From Putridiphycobacter sp965230195 (lineage in GTDB: Bacteria > Bacteroidota > Bacteroidia > Flavobacteriales_D > Crocinitomicaceae), in contig OZ245997.1 of the NCBI GenBank assembly GCA_965230195.1, positions 4,278,001 through 4,342,000 of the forward strand: DNA of 64,000 bases, in the 5' to 3' direction. Positions within the stretch are counted from its first letter, which is position 1, and the number at the start of each line of letters is the position of its first letter. A model generated the notes under the pieces. That model made no database searches. It had not been told where the DNA came from and worked only from the letters and a program-made list of their open reading frames with translations. Positions 46,079-54,646 of the stretch are shown here, piece by piece. Position numbers and translations under genes: made by a program.

Positions 46079-49066
46079 TTATTGAACTATCACAAAATCA
46101 ACACGTCTGTTGGTTTGACGACCTGAAGGATTATCTTTTCCGTTAGATAATCTGTTCTCTGCTTTTGGTTTAGATTCACCATTGGCAACAACTTTCACAA
46201 TCTGATCATCACCAACACCATTTCTTTTTAAATAATCATATACCATATTTGCCCGTTTTCTTGACAACCAGATGTTATAGTTAGAGGCACCAAATGAATC
46301 TGTATTACCTTCTATTTTGAATTTCAAACTTTTATCTGCTTTTAAAACGGTAATATTATTATCGATTATTGACTTAGCAGATTGGGTTAATGAATACTTA
46401 TCAAACTCAAAGTATACCGGATTTAATTTGCCATCTCCTTTAGCAATTGCTTTATCAGGTACTGTGAATGAAGACTCCAGCGTATACTCTCCACCATTTT
46501 CATCAACAACAACTCCAACCACTTTAACAACATCCAATGGCTCAAAATTATACTCTAATAAAGCTGCTGTTTTCCCATCCACTAATCTTCCGTTTACATA
46601 CCATTGATAACTGATTTTTGCGCCCTTTGGTGCATTGTACAGGTTAGCGTGCAGAATAGTAACATCACCAGTTGATGGATCAACATCATTCGTCAGGGCA
46701 ATATTCGGATTATCCATTGCCGTTACGTTATTATTGTCATTATTGATACCTGTATTGGTATTGTCATTATTATTTGACGTGTTATTATTATCGTTATTTG
46801 ATGAATTAGTGTTGTTATTGTCAGATGTATTATTTGTATTTGAGTTATCAGCTAAATTATTATTTGTATTATCAGCCAAAACCGGATCATATTCAGGAAT
46901 AGTTTTCGTAGCCTCAAGTGAGAACTCCAATTCATCCTTTTCATTCATTACATTCCCTACCACCTTAACAACATCTAACGGCTGGAAATCGTGTGCTAAA
47001 AGACTTGAATTTTTACCCTTTAGATAATTGTTGTTGATATACCAGTTGTAGAAAACAATTTTATCATTTGGTACATTAAACACTTCTGCGTGCAATGCGT
47101 TTATTTTACCAGAATTAGGATCTTTATTTTCGTTCAGAACAATTCCCGGCAGGTAATCGTCCTCAACTGCTTGCTTATTACTGATATCATAAACATAAAT
47201 CTCTTTAAATCCTTCAATCTCATCAGTCAACTGACCATTTTCATCTATAATTTCAGACTTAACTGTTACAAGATGGACTCCTGTATCTTTAAAAGCGTAA
47301 TTGAGTAATGAATCATTTTCCAATACCAAAACACTATCAACATACCAATCATATGATACGCTGTCAAGTTTTGACATATTCATTACATCAGCCTCTAATT
47401 CCATATCAGTATTTTCCAATACTACCCTGTTAGAAATAACCTGCAGAAATAACTGATCGTGTTTAACAATATCAACGTTAACAGTAGCACATTGCATAAT
47501 ATACTCCTGATTACTGCTGTTATAAGCATAAATTTGTGCTGTTACCTCATGCTCACCCAATGTAGGAAAGGCATATTTTAATTCTGAAAGATCAACTTTT
47601 AATACTTCTCCGTCCACACGCCAAAACACGTTTTTAATCTCAGCATCTTTAAATTGGGACTGGCTGGCATCAAAACTCATTAATTCGTTAACATAAGGAT
47701 CACTTAAAATTTCAATCATAGGAATATTATCCTCTGACTCAAACTCTTCGGCAAACTTATCACAATCGAATGACGGATAAGGGGTATTGGTAAACATATA
47801 AATGTCCATTGATCCTTTACCACCACCTCTGTTTGATGAGATAAAACCTGTTTCCTCGTTATTATTATAAGTAAAGAATATGTCTTCCCCACTCGAATTG
47901 ATGGGCATTCCCATATTGATTGGCTCTCCCCATTCCCCATCTCTTAAATAAGATTTATAAACATCATATTTACCAAATCCACCTGGTTTATTTGACGAAA
48001 AATATAATGTGTTCCCATCTTCTGAAAAGAAAGGGCTATCCTCATTATAAGGAGTATTAATTTTATCACTGAATAAAACCGCTTCCGACCAGGTTCCATC
48101 TTCCTGCAATTCGGTTATATATAAATCCAATTGAAAATCCTTTTTCTCGGAAGAGCTAAAGATGAAGTGTTTATGGTCTTTTGAAAACACACCATGAGGT
48201 TGGTAATAAGACCTGTTAATTTGCTCTGGCATTACCTGAGGTTCAGATAATTCTCCATCAATTTTTAAGGAAAGCCAAAGTTTATTGTCTTTATAAAATA
48301 TTACAGTATCTCCTGAAAAGGTTTTTCCAACCACTGAAAAATGGACTCTGTCTAATTTATCCGGATTAATTTCGATTAATTTAGGTACCTGCCCCTTCTC
48401 CTGGCTATTAATGGAGTATCCACTTTCGTAATACTGCATATCCAAAAACTTTCGTTCCCTTTTATTATCCTGGTATCGTGCTGTGTACATTAATTGATTA
48501 GTTTCAGGAAAATAAACTGAACAATACTCTCTAAGATCTGAATTAACATCACTTCCGAGGTTAATGACTTTAACTATATTAAAAGAGTTGCCGTTAAAAA
48601 CTGAATCCGCCAGCTGACATTCATTAATTTTACTGGTTACTTCAGCTCTGATGATATCACTTTTCTGAGAAGATTCAATTCCATTTTTCCTAAAATATTC
48701 AAAGCTTTTAACTGCTTCATTATAATTTCCCATTAATTTTTGAGCTTCTCCCAAATAGTAATAAGCCATATATATGGAATCTTTTTTACGGCTGAAATTA
48801 TCAATGGCTTTTGTAAGATGATTAATTGAATTCGGATAATCTTCTTTACTTAAAAGATAGATCTTCCCCAATTCGTAATTGGCAGGGATATTAGTCGAAT
48901 CCTCTTCCAATATCGATTTATATCTAAAAATTGAACTGTTAACTTTACCGTATGAATAAAGTCTGTCAGCTTTTCGCAGTTTTACCCATTGGCCCTGGGC
49001 AACACTATTACCGGGCAAAACAAGACTCGCAAAACCCAATAAAAGTATATAAATAACAATTTTCAT
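46079..49066 (-). CDS. OmpA-family protein with TPR, PD40 and PKD-like repeats
   Basis: A protein of 995 residues. After a signal peptide (about 1-23) come TPR-like helices (about 30-130). A PD40/WD40-like beta-propeller follows (about 230-440; Ser-Glu-Asp-Gly-Asn-Thr-Leu-Tyr-Phe-Ser-Ser-Asn-Lys-Pro-Gly-Gly-Phe-Gly). Three or four PKD-like repeats lie at about 480-722 and 806-872. The last two repeats flank an Asn-rich low-complexity linker (about 726-784). The C-terminal OmpA domain (about 880-995) has Tyr-Phe-Glu-Phe-Asp-Lys, Gly-Asn-Thr-Asp-Ser-Phe-Gly-Ala-Ser-Asn-Tyr-Asn and Asn-Arg-Arg-Val-Asp. It should link the outer membrane to peptidoglycan, and resembles T9SS PorE-type scaffolds. 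Confidence 0.88.
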   Translation of the reverse strand: MKIVIYILLLGFASLVLPGNSVAQGQWVKLRKADRLYSYGKVNSSIFRYKSILEEDSTNIPANYELGKIYLLSKEDYPNSINHLTKAIDNFSRKKDSIYMAYYYLGEAQKLMGNYNEAVKSFEYFRKNGIESSQKSDIIRAEVTSKINECQLADSVFNGNSFNIVKVINLGSDVNSDLREYCSVYFPETNQLMYTARYQDNKRERKFLDMQYYESGYSINSQEKGQVPKLIEINPDKLDRVHFSVVGKTFSGDTVIFYKDNKLWLSLKIDGELSEPQVMPEQINRSYYQPHGVFSKDHKHFIFSSSEKKDFQLDLYITELQEDGTWSEAVLFSDKINTPYNEDSPFFSEDGNTLYFSSNKPGGFGKYDVYKSYLRDGEWGEPINMGMPINSSGEDIFFTYNNNEETGFISSNRGGGKGSMDIYMFTNTPYPSFDCDKFAEEFESEDNIPMIEILSDPYVNELMSFDASQSQFKDAEIKNVFWRVDGEVLKVDLSELKYAFPTLGEHEVTAQIYAYNSSNQEYIMQCATVNVDIVKHDQLFLQVISNRVVLENTDMELEADVMNMSKLDSVSYDWYVDSVLVLENDSLLNYAFKDTGVHLVTVKSEIIDENGQLTDEIEGFKEIYVYDISNKQAVEDDYLPGIVLNENKDPNSGKINALHAEVFNVPNDKIVFYNWYINNNYLKGKNSSLLAHDFQPLDVVKVVGNVMNEKDELEFSLEATKTIPEYDPVLADNTNNNLADNSNTNNTSDNNNTNSSNNDNNNTSNNNDNTNTGINNDNNNVTAMDNPNIALTNDVDPSTGDVTILHANLYNAPKGAKISYQWYVNGRLVDGKTAALLEYNFEPLDVVKVVGVVVDENGGEYTLESSFTVPDKAIAKGDGKLNPVYFEFDKYSLTQSAKSIIDNNITVLKADKSLKFKIEGNTDSFGASNYNIWLSRKRANMVYDYLKRNGVGDDQIVKVVANGESKPKAENRLSNGKDNPSGRQTNRRVDFVIVQ

Positions 49067-49155
49067 CCAATTTTGTTTATAGTACTAAAACTCTGCAAAC
49101 TTAAAATTTCAGATCAAAAGTAACTAAAAATACTTAATAATTGGGGATAATGCAT

Positions 49156-51534
49156 TTATGTACGGCAATTCTCACAAAAAAGTTGCGCAATTTCCTTATA
49201 ATCTAACGATCGGATCCCCATCTGTTTCCAAATGAACAGGTTGCATAATTCCTGAGGAGCGACTTCGTTTAAGTTTTTTATCACCCCCATCACCTTCTTG
49301 TATTTTGACTTATCACTGAAATGATCCAAATAATATGCAATCTTAATATATTGTTTATACAATTTTGGGAAATGACCTTTCTGCCGCGCAAACTTTGACA
49401 GAAGAACCATAGATTCAACATAATACCCCCATTGTATCAAATATTGACATACAAAATAGGTTTTATGGACTCCAAATTTATTCTGTAAGACATTATCAAC
49501 AATTACAGGTGCTTTTGTATCAATTGAATATCTAAAATTTTGAATCCCAGAGATTAATTCTAATGTTTCCAGCCATCCCTTTTCGCGAGCCGACTTGATA
49601 TTATTTATTTTTCGTGCAAAATCATTAATCTTAATCGCTTCATTATCATTAAATAAATTAAACAACAACCGATATTCCAAAAAGGTATTTGAAGAAGGAA
49701 TTGCTCCTATTTCAAACAAATCATTTAATATTTCAAAATTGGTAATCTGATTACTGCTGTGGAGTGTAAATACAAAATAGTCCCAGCATAGGTCTTTACA
49801 TTCTTCTTTAAGTGGAATATCTAACTCAAACAATGAATCTGCTAATATTTCATTTCCATCTATTGCATTGTTAGCTAACAACTGGAATAATAACCTCGAC
49901 TCCTCATACCGTTCAGTTTCTATCAGGTTTTCAAGATTATGAACGGAAAGCACAAGCGCCTCATCAGCTATTTGCAAAGTACTTTTAAATCTTATTTTAA
50001 CCGTTGATTGTCGAGTAGTATTTAACAACTCCTTTATATCTGATTCGTCTCTGTTTTGGTTAGCATAGCTTCGAAGTTCTTTACGACTTGACTCCTGATA
50101 TTCTTTGATACCATAAAGCACCAGCCCTTCCCTGAAATCAATAAAATTTTCGAAAAAATGCTTTTTCATTTTTTCTTCGGGATAATAGTCTTGAATCACC
50201 TCCCCGATTATTGCACCTCTTTTTTCAATCAACCGTCTGTTAATCTCTTCACTTCCTTCAATGGAAGCCACTCCTGTATAACTTATATCAAGAATGGCTG
50301 TTCCTTTGCTTTTTAACTGGGCCAGGGTTTGTATTAGTTCATTGAATATTGCAGAATCCTCACTTGTTTCGTTCCTTTCAAAAGGAATTTTAATCTCTAT
50401 GGAGTCAACCAACTCAATACTATTATTAGTCGATACTTTAGGTTTAGGTATCTTAAAGTACTCCTTAGGTGTAAAAAAATCGGGACGTAAAAAAATGATA
50501 CTGTTATTGACACAGGGCTTATGTCGCTTATTATAATTGTAATCTACCTGAAAATACTCATCATTAAATTCGGGTATCTGCCCAATATATACCTGCACCA
50601 AGTCAGGGGACGAATGTATATTTTCAGATTTGACTTTTTTTTTATCCAGGAACCCCAGGTAATAGCCATCATTGTACAGGGCATTATGAAAGGCACCGTT
50701 ACCTTCACAATCAAATTGTTCATGATGAATAATATCAACCGCTATTTGGCCGTTAGCGCTAAAAATCAGATTAATATTATTTTTTTGATGTGAGAGGTTA
50801 ATTTTTTTCCTACCTAACGACCAAATCACTGATTTTGTATAATGTTTTATATTCCAGTAATACAACGAATCATTTGAAATAGTATACCAACCAATATGCC
50901 CTTGATTGTTGGATAGTTTTGTTCTTGTCTGAGTGCAATCTTTACAAGGTTTCGCTTCCTTTATATTCATAACACTACCCTTTTTATAAGGATATTCTTC
51001 CTTAAAGTGTTTTGCGCTAAAAACCTGACAAACGTATAAATCTCCTCCTTTTATAGCAAACTGATGAGAAACACCTGTATAGTTTTTATCAACCATATTA
51101 AGGTAGTGCCCTTTGGATTTTCTCCAGTTATCACCAAGCATTTTGGCCAGTTGATTATAAGTTAACCTGTTTTTTGATTTTTGAATCTCATATTTCAATG
51201 GAATCATTTGAACATTTTCACCTACAAATTGTGAATTCCCACCGTAATAATTAACCCTTAATTGTACTGTTCGTTTTTGCTTTATTTTTTGAATATGTCC
51301 AACATATTTTCGCTCAGCCATGTATTTAACATGATCTTTTGCTGCCAGGTCTAAAACGGGATATAAATCCAAGGCACCTCTTCTCTTTTTTCGGCGCTCA
51401 CGGTTAGTGTATTCCAGTAATAACTGATTCAGGCGATCATCATTAAAATTATCGGGGTCTACAATTTCAGTTTGTGACAACGCATTGTAGCAAAAACCTG
51501 TAAAACATAATATCAATAAACAGGTTAATCTCAT
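49156..51534 (-). CDS. CAP/SCP-domain envelope protein
   Basis: A protein of 792 residues with a signal peptide ending Tyr-Asn-Ala-Leu-Ser-Gln. The CAP (SCP/PR-1) domain (about 30-190) shows Thr-Asn-Arg-Glu-Arg, Ala-Lys-Asp-His-Val-Lys-Tyr-Met, Val-Gly-His, Gly-Glu-Asn-Val and Trp-x5-His-Tyr-Leu-Asn-Met, the CAP metal and His/Glu cleft residues. A segment with two Cys-x-x-Cys-like pairs (Cys-Lys-Asp-Cys) follows near 197. From about 375 a region reads like an OmpA-related fold (Gly-Val-Ala-Ser-Ile-Glu-Gly-Ser then Arg-Arg and Lys-Arg-Gly). The C-terminal 250 residues are helical and repeat-like. The combination is not one I recognise. It starts within 4 nt of the upstream gene (ATGA overlap). 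Confidence 0.78.
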   Translation of the reverse strand: MRLTCLLILCFTGFCYNALSQTEIVDPDNFNDDRLNQLLLEYTNRERRKKRRGALDLYPVLDLAAKDHVKYMAERKYVGHIQKIKQKRTVQLRVNYYGGNSQFVGENVQMIPLKYEIQKSKNRLTYNQLAKMLGDNWRKSKGHYLNMVDKNYTGVSHQFAIKGGDLYVCQVFSAKHFKEEYPYKKGSVMNIKEAKPCKDCTQTRTKLSNNQGHIGWYTISNDSLYYWNIKHYTKSVIWSLGRKKINLSHQKNNINLIFSANGQIAVDIIHHEQFDCEGNGAFHNALYNDGYYLGFLDKKKVKSENIHSSPDLVQVYIGQIPEFNDEYFQVDYNYNKRHKPCVNNSIIFLRPDFFTPKEYFKIPKPKVSTNNSIELVDSIEIKIPFERNETSEDSAIFNELIQTLAQLKSKGTAILDISYTGVASIEGSEEINRRLIEKRGAIIGEVIQDYYPEEKMKKHFFENFIDFREGLVLYGIKEYQESSRKELRSYANQNRDESDIKELLNTTRQSTVKIRFKSTLQIADEALVLSVHNLENLIETERYEESRLLFQLLANNAIDGNEILADSLFELDIPLKEECKDLCWDYFVFTLHSSNQITNFEILNDLFEIGAIPSSNTFLEYRLLFNLFNDNEAIKINDFARKINNIKSAREKGWLETLELISGIQNFRYSIDTKAPVIVDNVLQNKFGVHKTYFVCQYLIQWGYYVESMVLLSKFARQKGHFPKLYKQYIKIAYYLDHFSDKSKYKKVMGVIKNLNEVAPQELCNLFIWKQMGIRSLDYKEIAQLFCENCRT

Positions 51535-52016
51535 TGAACAATTACCAGATTATTATGCCAACTGTCTTTTAATTCCACTTTCCACTTAGACTTCAGTTCT
51601 GCTTTGGTTTCAACCAGATTATTGAATACCGTTGTATTTCTTCTGATATTGTCCTGCTGCACTAATTGTTTAAATTCAACTATATTTGCTAATCTTAGTA
51701 CTCCTTCATCATCAATATAAGCAGTATTTAAACGGTTAAAAAAATCAACCTCAATCGACTCACCAACGGATTTTATCTTCCTTGTCAAAGCATCTTTTGA
51801 ACATCCACTGGCTTCGCTATAATTTTCATCTACACCAACAACAATAAATAAATCATCAATAATTTCGTATTCCGATTTAAGATTTGTGCCATGCGCTGAC
51901 CATTCAGGGATAAAAATATCAAGTTGCTGACGTATTGTATTAATTTCCGTATCGTTTAATTTTCTGTCGGACTGAAAAATCCAAACACTGGCATTATCTT
52001 CTAATTTTTCCAGCAT
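51531..52016 (-). CDS. Conserved Bacteroidota hypothetical protein
   Basis: A cytoplasmic protein of 161 residues. It opens Ala-Ser-Val-Trp-Ile-Phe-Gln-Ser-Asp-Arg-Lys-Leu and contains Trp-Ser-Ala-His-Gly, Phe-Ile-Val-Val-Gly-Val-Asp-Glu, Ser-Gly-Cys-Ser-Lys-Asp and Phe-Asn-Arg-Leu. I recognise it as a family widespread in Bacteroidota, sometimes labelled ABC transporter ATPase without any Walker motif. No P-loop is present, so that label would be wrong here. It is translationally coupled (ATGA) to the CAP protein. Confidence 0.75.
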   Translation of the reverse strand: MLEKLEDNASVWIFQSDRKLNDTEINTIRQQLDIFIPEWSAHGTNLKSEYEIIDDLFIVVGVDENYSEASGCSKDALTRKIKSVGESIEVDFFNRLNTAYIDDEGVLRLANIVEFKQLVQQDNIRRNTTVFNNLVETKAELKSKWKVELKDSWHNNLVIVQ

Positions 52017-52091
52017 AATTTTAATTATTTAATCAGTTTATCAAAGTTAACAATTTGTTTAATACCCATGGGTACAATAATTCGTTGTAAA

Positions 52092-52124
52092 AAAAAACAG
52101 GCTTTAATGGAAAGCCTGTTTTTT
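52092..52124 (-). terminator. Intrinsic terminator of purL
   Basis: A 14-bp stem AAAAAACAGGCTTT (52092-52105) / AAAGCCTGTTTTTT (52111-52124) with a 5-nt loop and T runs on both strands. It lies 20 nt after the purL stop on the minus strand, and could work both ways. Confidence 0.92.
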
Positions 52125-52143
52125 CTTTATTTTTTATTCTAAT

Positions 52144-54375
52144 TTATAGTGCATTTCCTAATGCATTATCATAAACATCTTTCATCTCACCAACAAATCC
52201 GTAATGTTCATCATCAACGCAAATTTTTCCTTTTGTTACGTGTCCCAATAATGTATAAGGTACACCCTGAGACATCATAAACTCAAGAAAATCATTTTCC
52301 ATATCTTCATTTACTGTCACCACTACTCTGCTCTGTGCTTCCCCAAATAAAAAGGCATCTTCTCTTACTTCAGCATCCGACACAATATCAAATCCTAATT
52401 CGTTTGGCATTGCCATCTCTAATAGAGAAATAAATAATCCTCCATCAGCACAGTCATGCGCTGCATTAATTAATTGGTTACCGATTAAGTTTTTTACTGT
52501 TTCCTGCAATTCGTATTCTTTTTCAAGATCAAAATGAGGCGCTGGTGAAGCTTCAATACCGTGATAAGAAACCAGGTACTCAGAAGATGCAATGTCATTT
52601 ACTGATTCACCAACAAGGAAAATCAGGTCACCTTTTGATTTAAAATCCAGACTCATTATTTTTTCCTTATCAGAAATTACACCTATCATACCAATGGTTG
52701 GCGTTGGAAATACAGGCTCTTCATTTCCGTCCAGTACAGTTTGGTTATAAAAAGAAACATTACCTCCGGTAACCGGTGTTTCAAATTTTAAGCAAGCCGC
52801 ACTCATTCCTTTTATGGCACCAACAAATTGCCAGTAGCACTCAGGATTATAAGGATTACCAAAGTTCAAACAGTTAGTTACAGCACTTGGTACACCACCT
52901 GAAACCACAATATTTCTGGCAGCTTCAGAAACTGCAATCTGAGTTCCGATTTCCGGATCAGCATTTACGTATCTTGAATTACAATCAACGGTCATTGCCA
53001 AGGCTCTTCCTGAATCCTTAATATTTACAATTCCGGCATCAGCAGGACGATTGGTAGTCATAGTTCTTGTCCCTACCATTGAATCGTATTGCTCATATAC
53101 CCATTTTTTTGAGGCAATATTTGGGTTTTTAATTAAAGAGATTGCCACTTCTTTTAGATCGGCAGGCTCTTCAACATCATCAATATTAAATTTTTTGTAT
53201 TCCTGATAATAAGCAGGTTCTTTATACTCTCTATGATAAACCGGAGCACCTCCACCAAGCACTAATGACTCAGCCGGTACACTGGCTACCTTTTCTCCAT
53301 TCATAAAATAATTAATGATGCCTCCTTCAGTCACTACTCCAATTTGAACAGCATGTAAATCCCATTTTTCAAATATATCCTCAACTACTTTCTCTTTTCC
53401 TTTTTCAATCACCACTAACATTCTTTCCTGGGATTCTGACAACAGAATTTCCCAATCTTTCATGTTTTCCTGACGGGTTGGTACTTTACTCAAATCGATA
53501 TCCATCCCTACATTATCTCCTGCCGCACTCATCTCACATGAAGAGCAAGTTATTCCTGCTGCTCCCATATCCTGCATCCCAACTACTGCATCAGTTTTAG
53601 CTAATTCCAATGTAGCTTCTAATAATAATTTTTCCTGGAATGGATCTCCCACCTGGACAGAAGGTAAATCGCCAGCAGATTCTTCAGTAATATCTTTAGA
53701 AGCAAATGCTGCTCCCGCAATTCCATCCTTTCCTGTTGCCGACCCTACAATATATACTGGGTTACCAGGACCTGCTGATGTTGCAGAAATCATATCTCCT
53801 TCTAATATACCTGCTGAAAAAGCATTAACCAATGGGTTAGTATTATAACATTTATCAAACATCACCTCTCCACCAATAATTGGAACACCAAAAGAGTTTC
53901 CATAATCTCCAATTCCTTTTACCACACCTTTTACTAACCATTTAGTACGGTCTTTTTCAATTTCTCCAAATCTCAAAGAATTAAGTTGTGCAATCGGACG
54001 GGCGCCCATAGTAAAAATATCACGGTTAATTCCTCCAACACCAGTTGCTGCTCCCTGATAAGGTTCTAAAGCAGATGGGTGGTTATGGGATTCAATTTTA
54101 AAAACGCATCCTACTCCGTCACCAATATCAACTAATCCGGCATTCTCTTCTCCCGCTTTTACTAACATATGCGGTCCTTCTTTAGGCAATTTCTTTAACC
54201 AGGCAATTGAATTTTTATAAGAGCAATGCTCTGACCACATCACAGAATAAACAGATAACTCGGTAAAATTTGGTGTTCGACCCAAAATCTCTTTGATTTT
54301 ATCAAACTCTCCAGGCAATAAACCTAATTCTACTGCTTGTTCAACCGTTGCTAATTCTTGCGTATTTTGTTCCAT
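52144..54375 (-). CDS. purL: Phosphoribosylformylglycinamidine synthase subunit PurL
   Basis: A protein of 743 residues, the length of the small-type PurL that works with PurS and PurQ. It converts FGAR to FGAM in purine synthesis. Motifs include Met-Trp-Ser-Glu-His-Cys-Ser-Tyr-Lys-Asn-Ser near residue 45, Lys-Ile-Glu-Ser-His-Asn-His-Pro-Ser, Gly-Ala-Ala-Thr-Gly-Val-Gly-Gly-Ile-Asn-Arg-Asp, Gln-Asp-Met-Gly-Ala-Ala-Gly-Ile-Thr and Ala-His-Asp-Cys-Ala-Asp-Gly-Gly-Leu. It has the two-fold internal symmetry of the family. No purS or purQ is next to it. It has its own TAnnTTTG box and terminator. Confidence 0.97.
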   Translation of the reverse strand: MEQNTQELATVEQAVELGLLPGEFDKIKEILGRTPNFTELSVYSVMWSEHCSYKNSIAWLKKLPKEGPHMLVKAGEENAGLVDIGDGVGCVFKIESHNHPSALEPYQGAATGVGGINRDIFTMGARPIAQLNSLRFGEIEKDRTKWLVKGVVKGIGDYGNSFGVPIIGGEVMFDKCYNTNPLVNAFSAGILEGDMISATSAGPGNPVYIVGSATGKDGIAGAAFASKDITEESAGDLPSVQVGDPFQEKLLLEATLELAKTDAVVGMQDMGAAGITCSSCEMSAAGDNVGMDIDLSKVPTRQENMKDWEILLSESQERMLVVIEKGKEKVVEDIFEKWDLHAVQIGVVTEGGIINYFMNGEKVASVPAESLVLGGGAPVYHREYKEPAYYQEYKKFNIDDVEEPADLKEVAISLIKNPNIASKKWVYEQYDSMVGTRTMTTNRPADAGIVNIKDSGRALAMTVDCNSRYVNADPEIGTQIAVSEAARNIVVSGGVPSAVTNCLNFGNPYNPECYWQFVGAIKGMSAACLKFETPVTGGNVSFYNQTVLDGNEEPVFPTPTIGMIGVISDKEKIMSLDFKSKGDLIFLVGESVNDIASSEYLVSYHGIEASPAPHFDLEKEYELQETVKNLIGNQLINAAHDCADGGLFISLLEMAMPNELGFDIVSDAEVREDAFLFGEAQSRVVVTVNEDMENDFLEFMMSQGVPYTLLGHVTKGKICVDDEHYGFVGEMKDVYDNALGNAL

Positions 54376-54400
54376 TATTTTGAGGTAAAATATTTAGCGA

Positions 54401-54408
54401 CAAAAATA
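54401..54408 (-). promoter_or_regulatory. Bacteroidota -7 box of purL
   Basis: The minus strand reads TATTTTTG, matching TAnnTTTG, 26 nt before the purL start. The -33 box is unclear. No purine riboswitch was recognised in the 271-nt spacer between purL and menD. Confidence 0.45.
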
Positions 54409-54646
54409 AGTATATTTTAAACGAATCGCACCCTTTTTACTAAAAGTTTTCAACTAAGCAAAATAGGCAATACATGGTTAAGTAATTCCTTTTTTTGGTT
54501 CAGAGTAGCTTGTTAATTAATAGTCAAACATTATTGCGATCTTCTTTTACTACCCATCAGTTTGGTAAAACAAAAAAGGAAAAGCTCTTAAAAGACTAAG
54601 GACCTAGCTGACTAACATTTAAAAACAATTATCAAATTGCCAATAC

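Noticed and set aside
46720..46890. Tandem repeat or CRISPR-like array
   Set aside because: The repetitive ATT-rich triplets encode the Asn-rich linker in frame; no regular repeat-spacer pattern.
51531..52016. ABC transporter ATPase label for the 161-residue protein
   Set aside because: No Walker A, signature or Walker B motif is present; the label sometimes attached to this family is unsupported.
54376..54646. Purine riboswitch or small RNA between purL and menD
   Set aside because: No conserved purine-aptamer core or stable terminator structure could be seen in this spacer.
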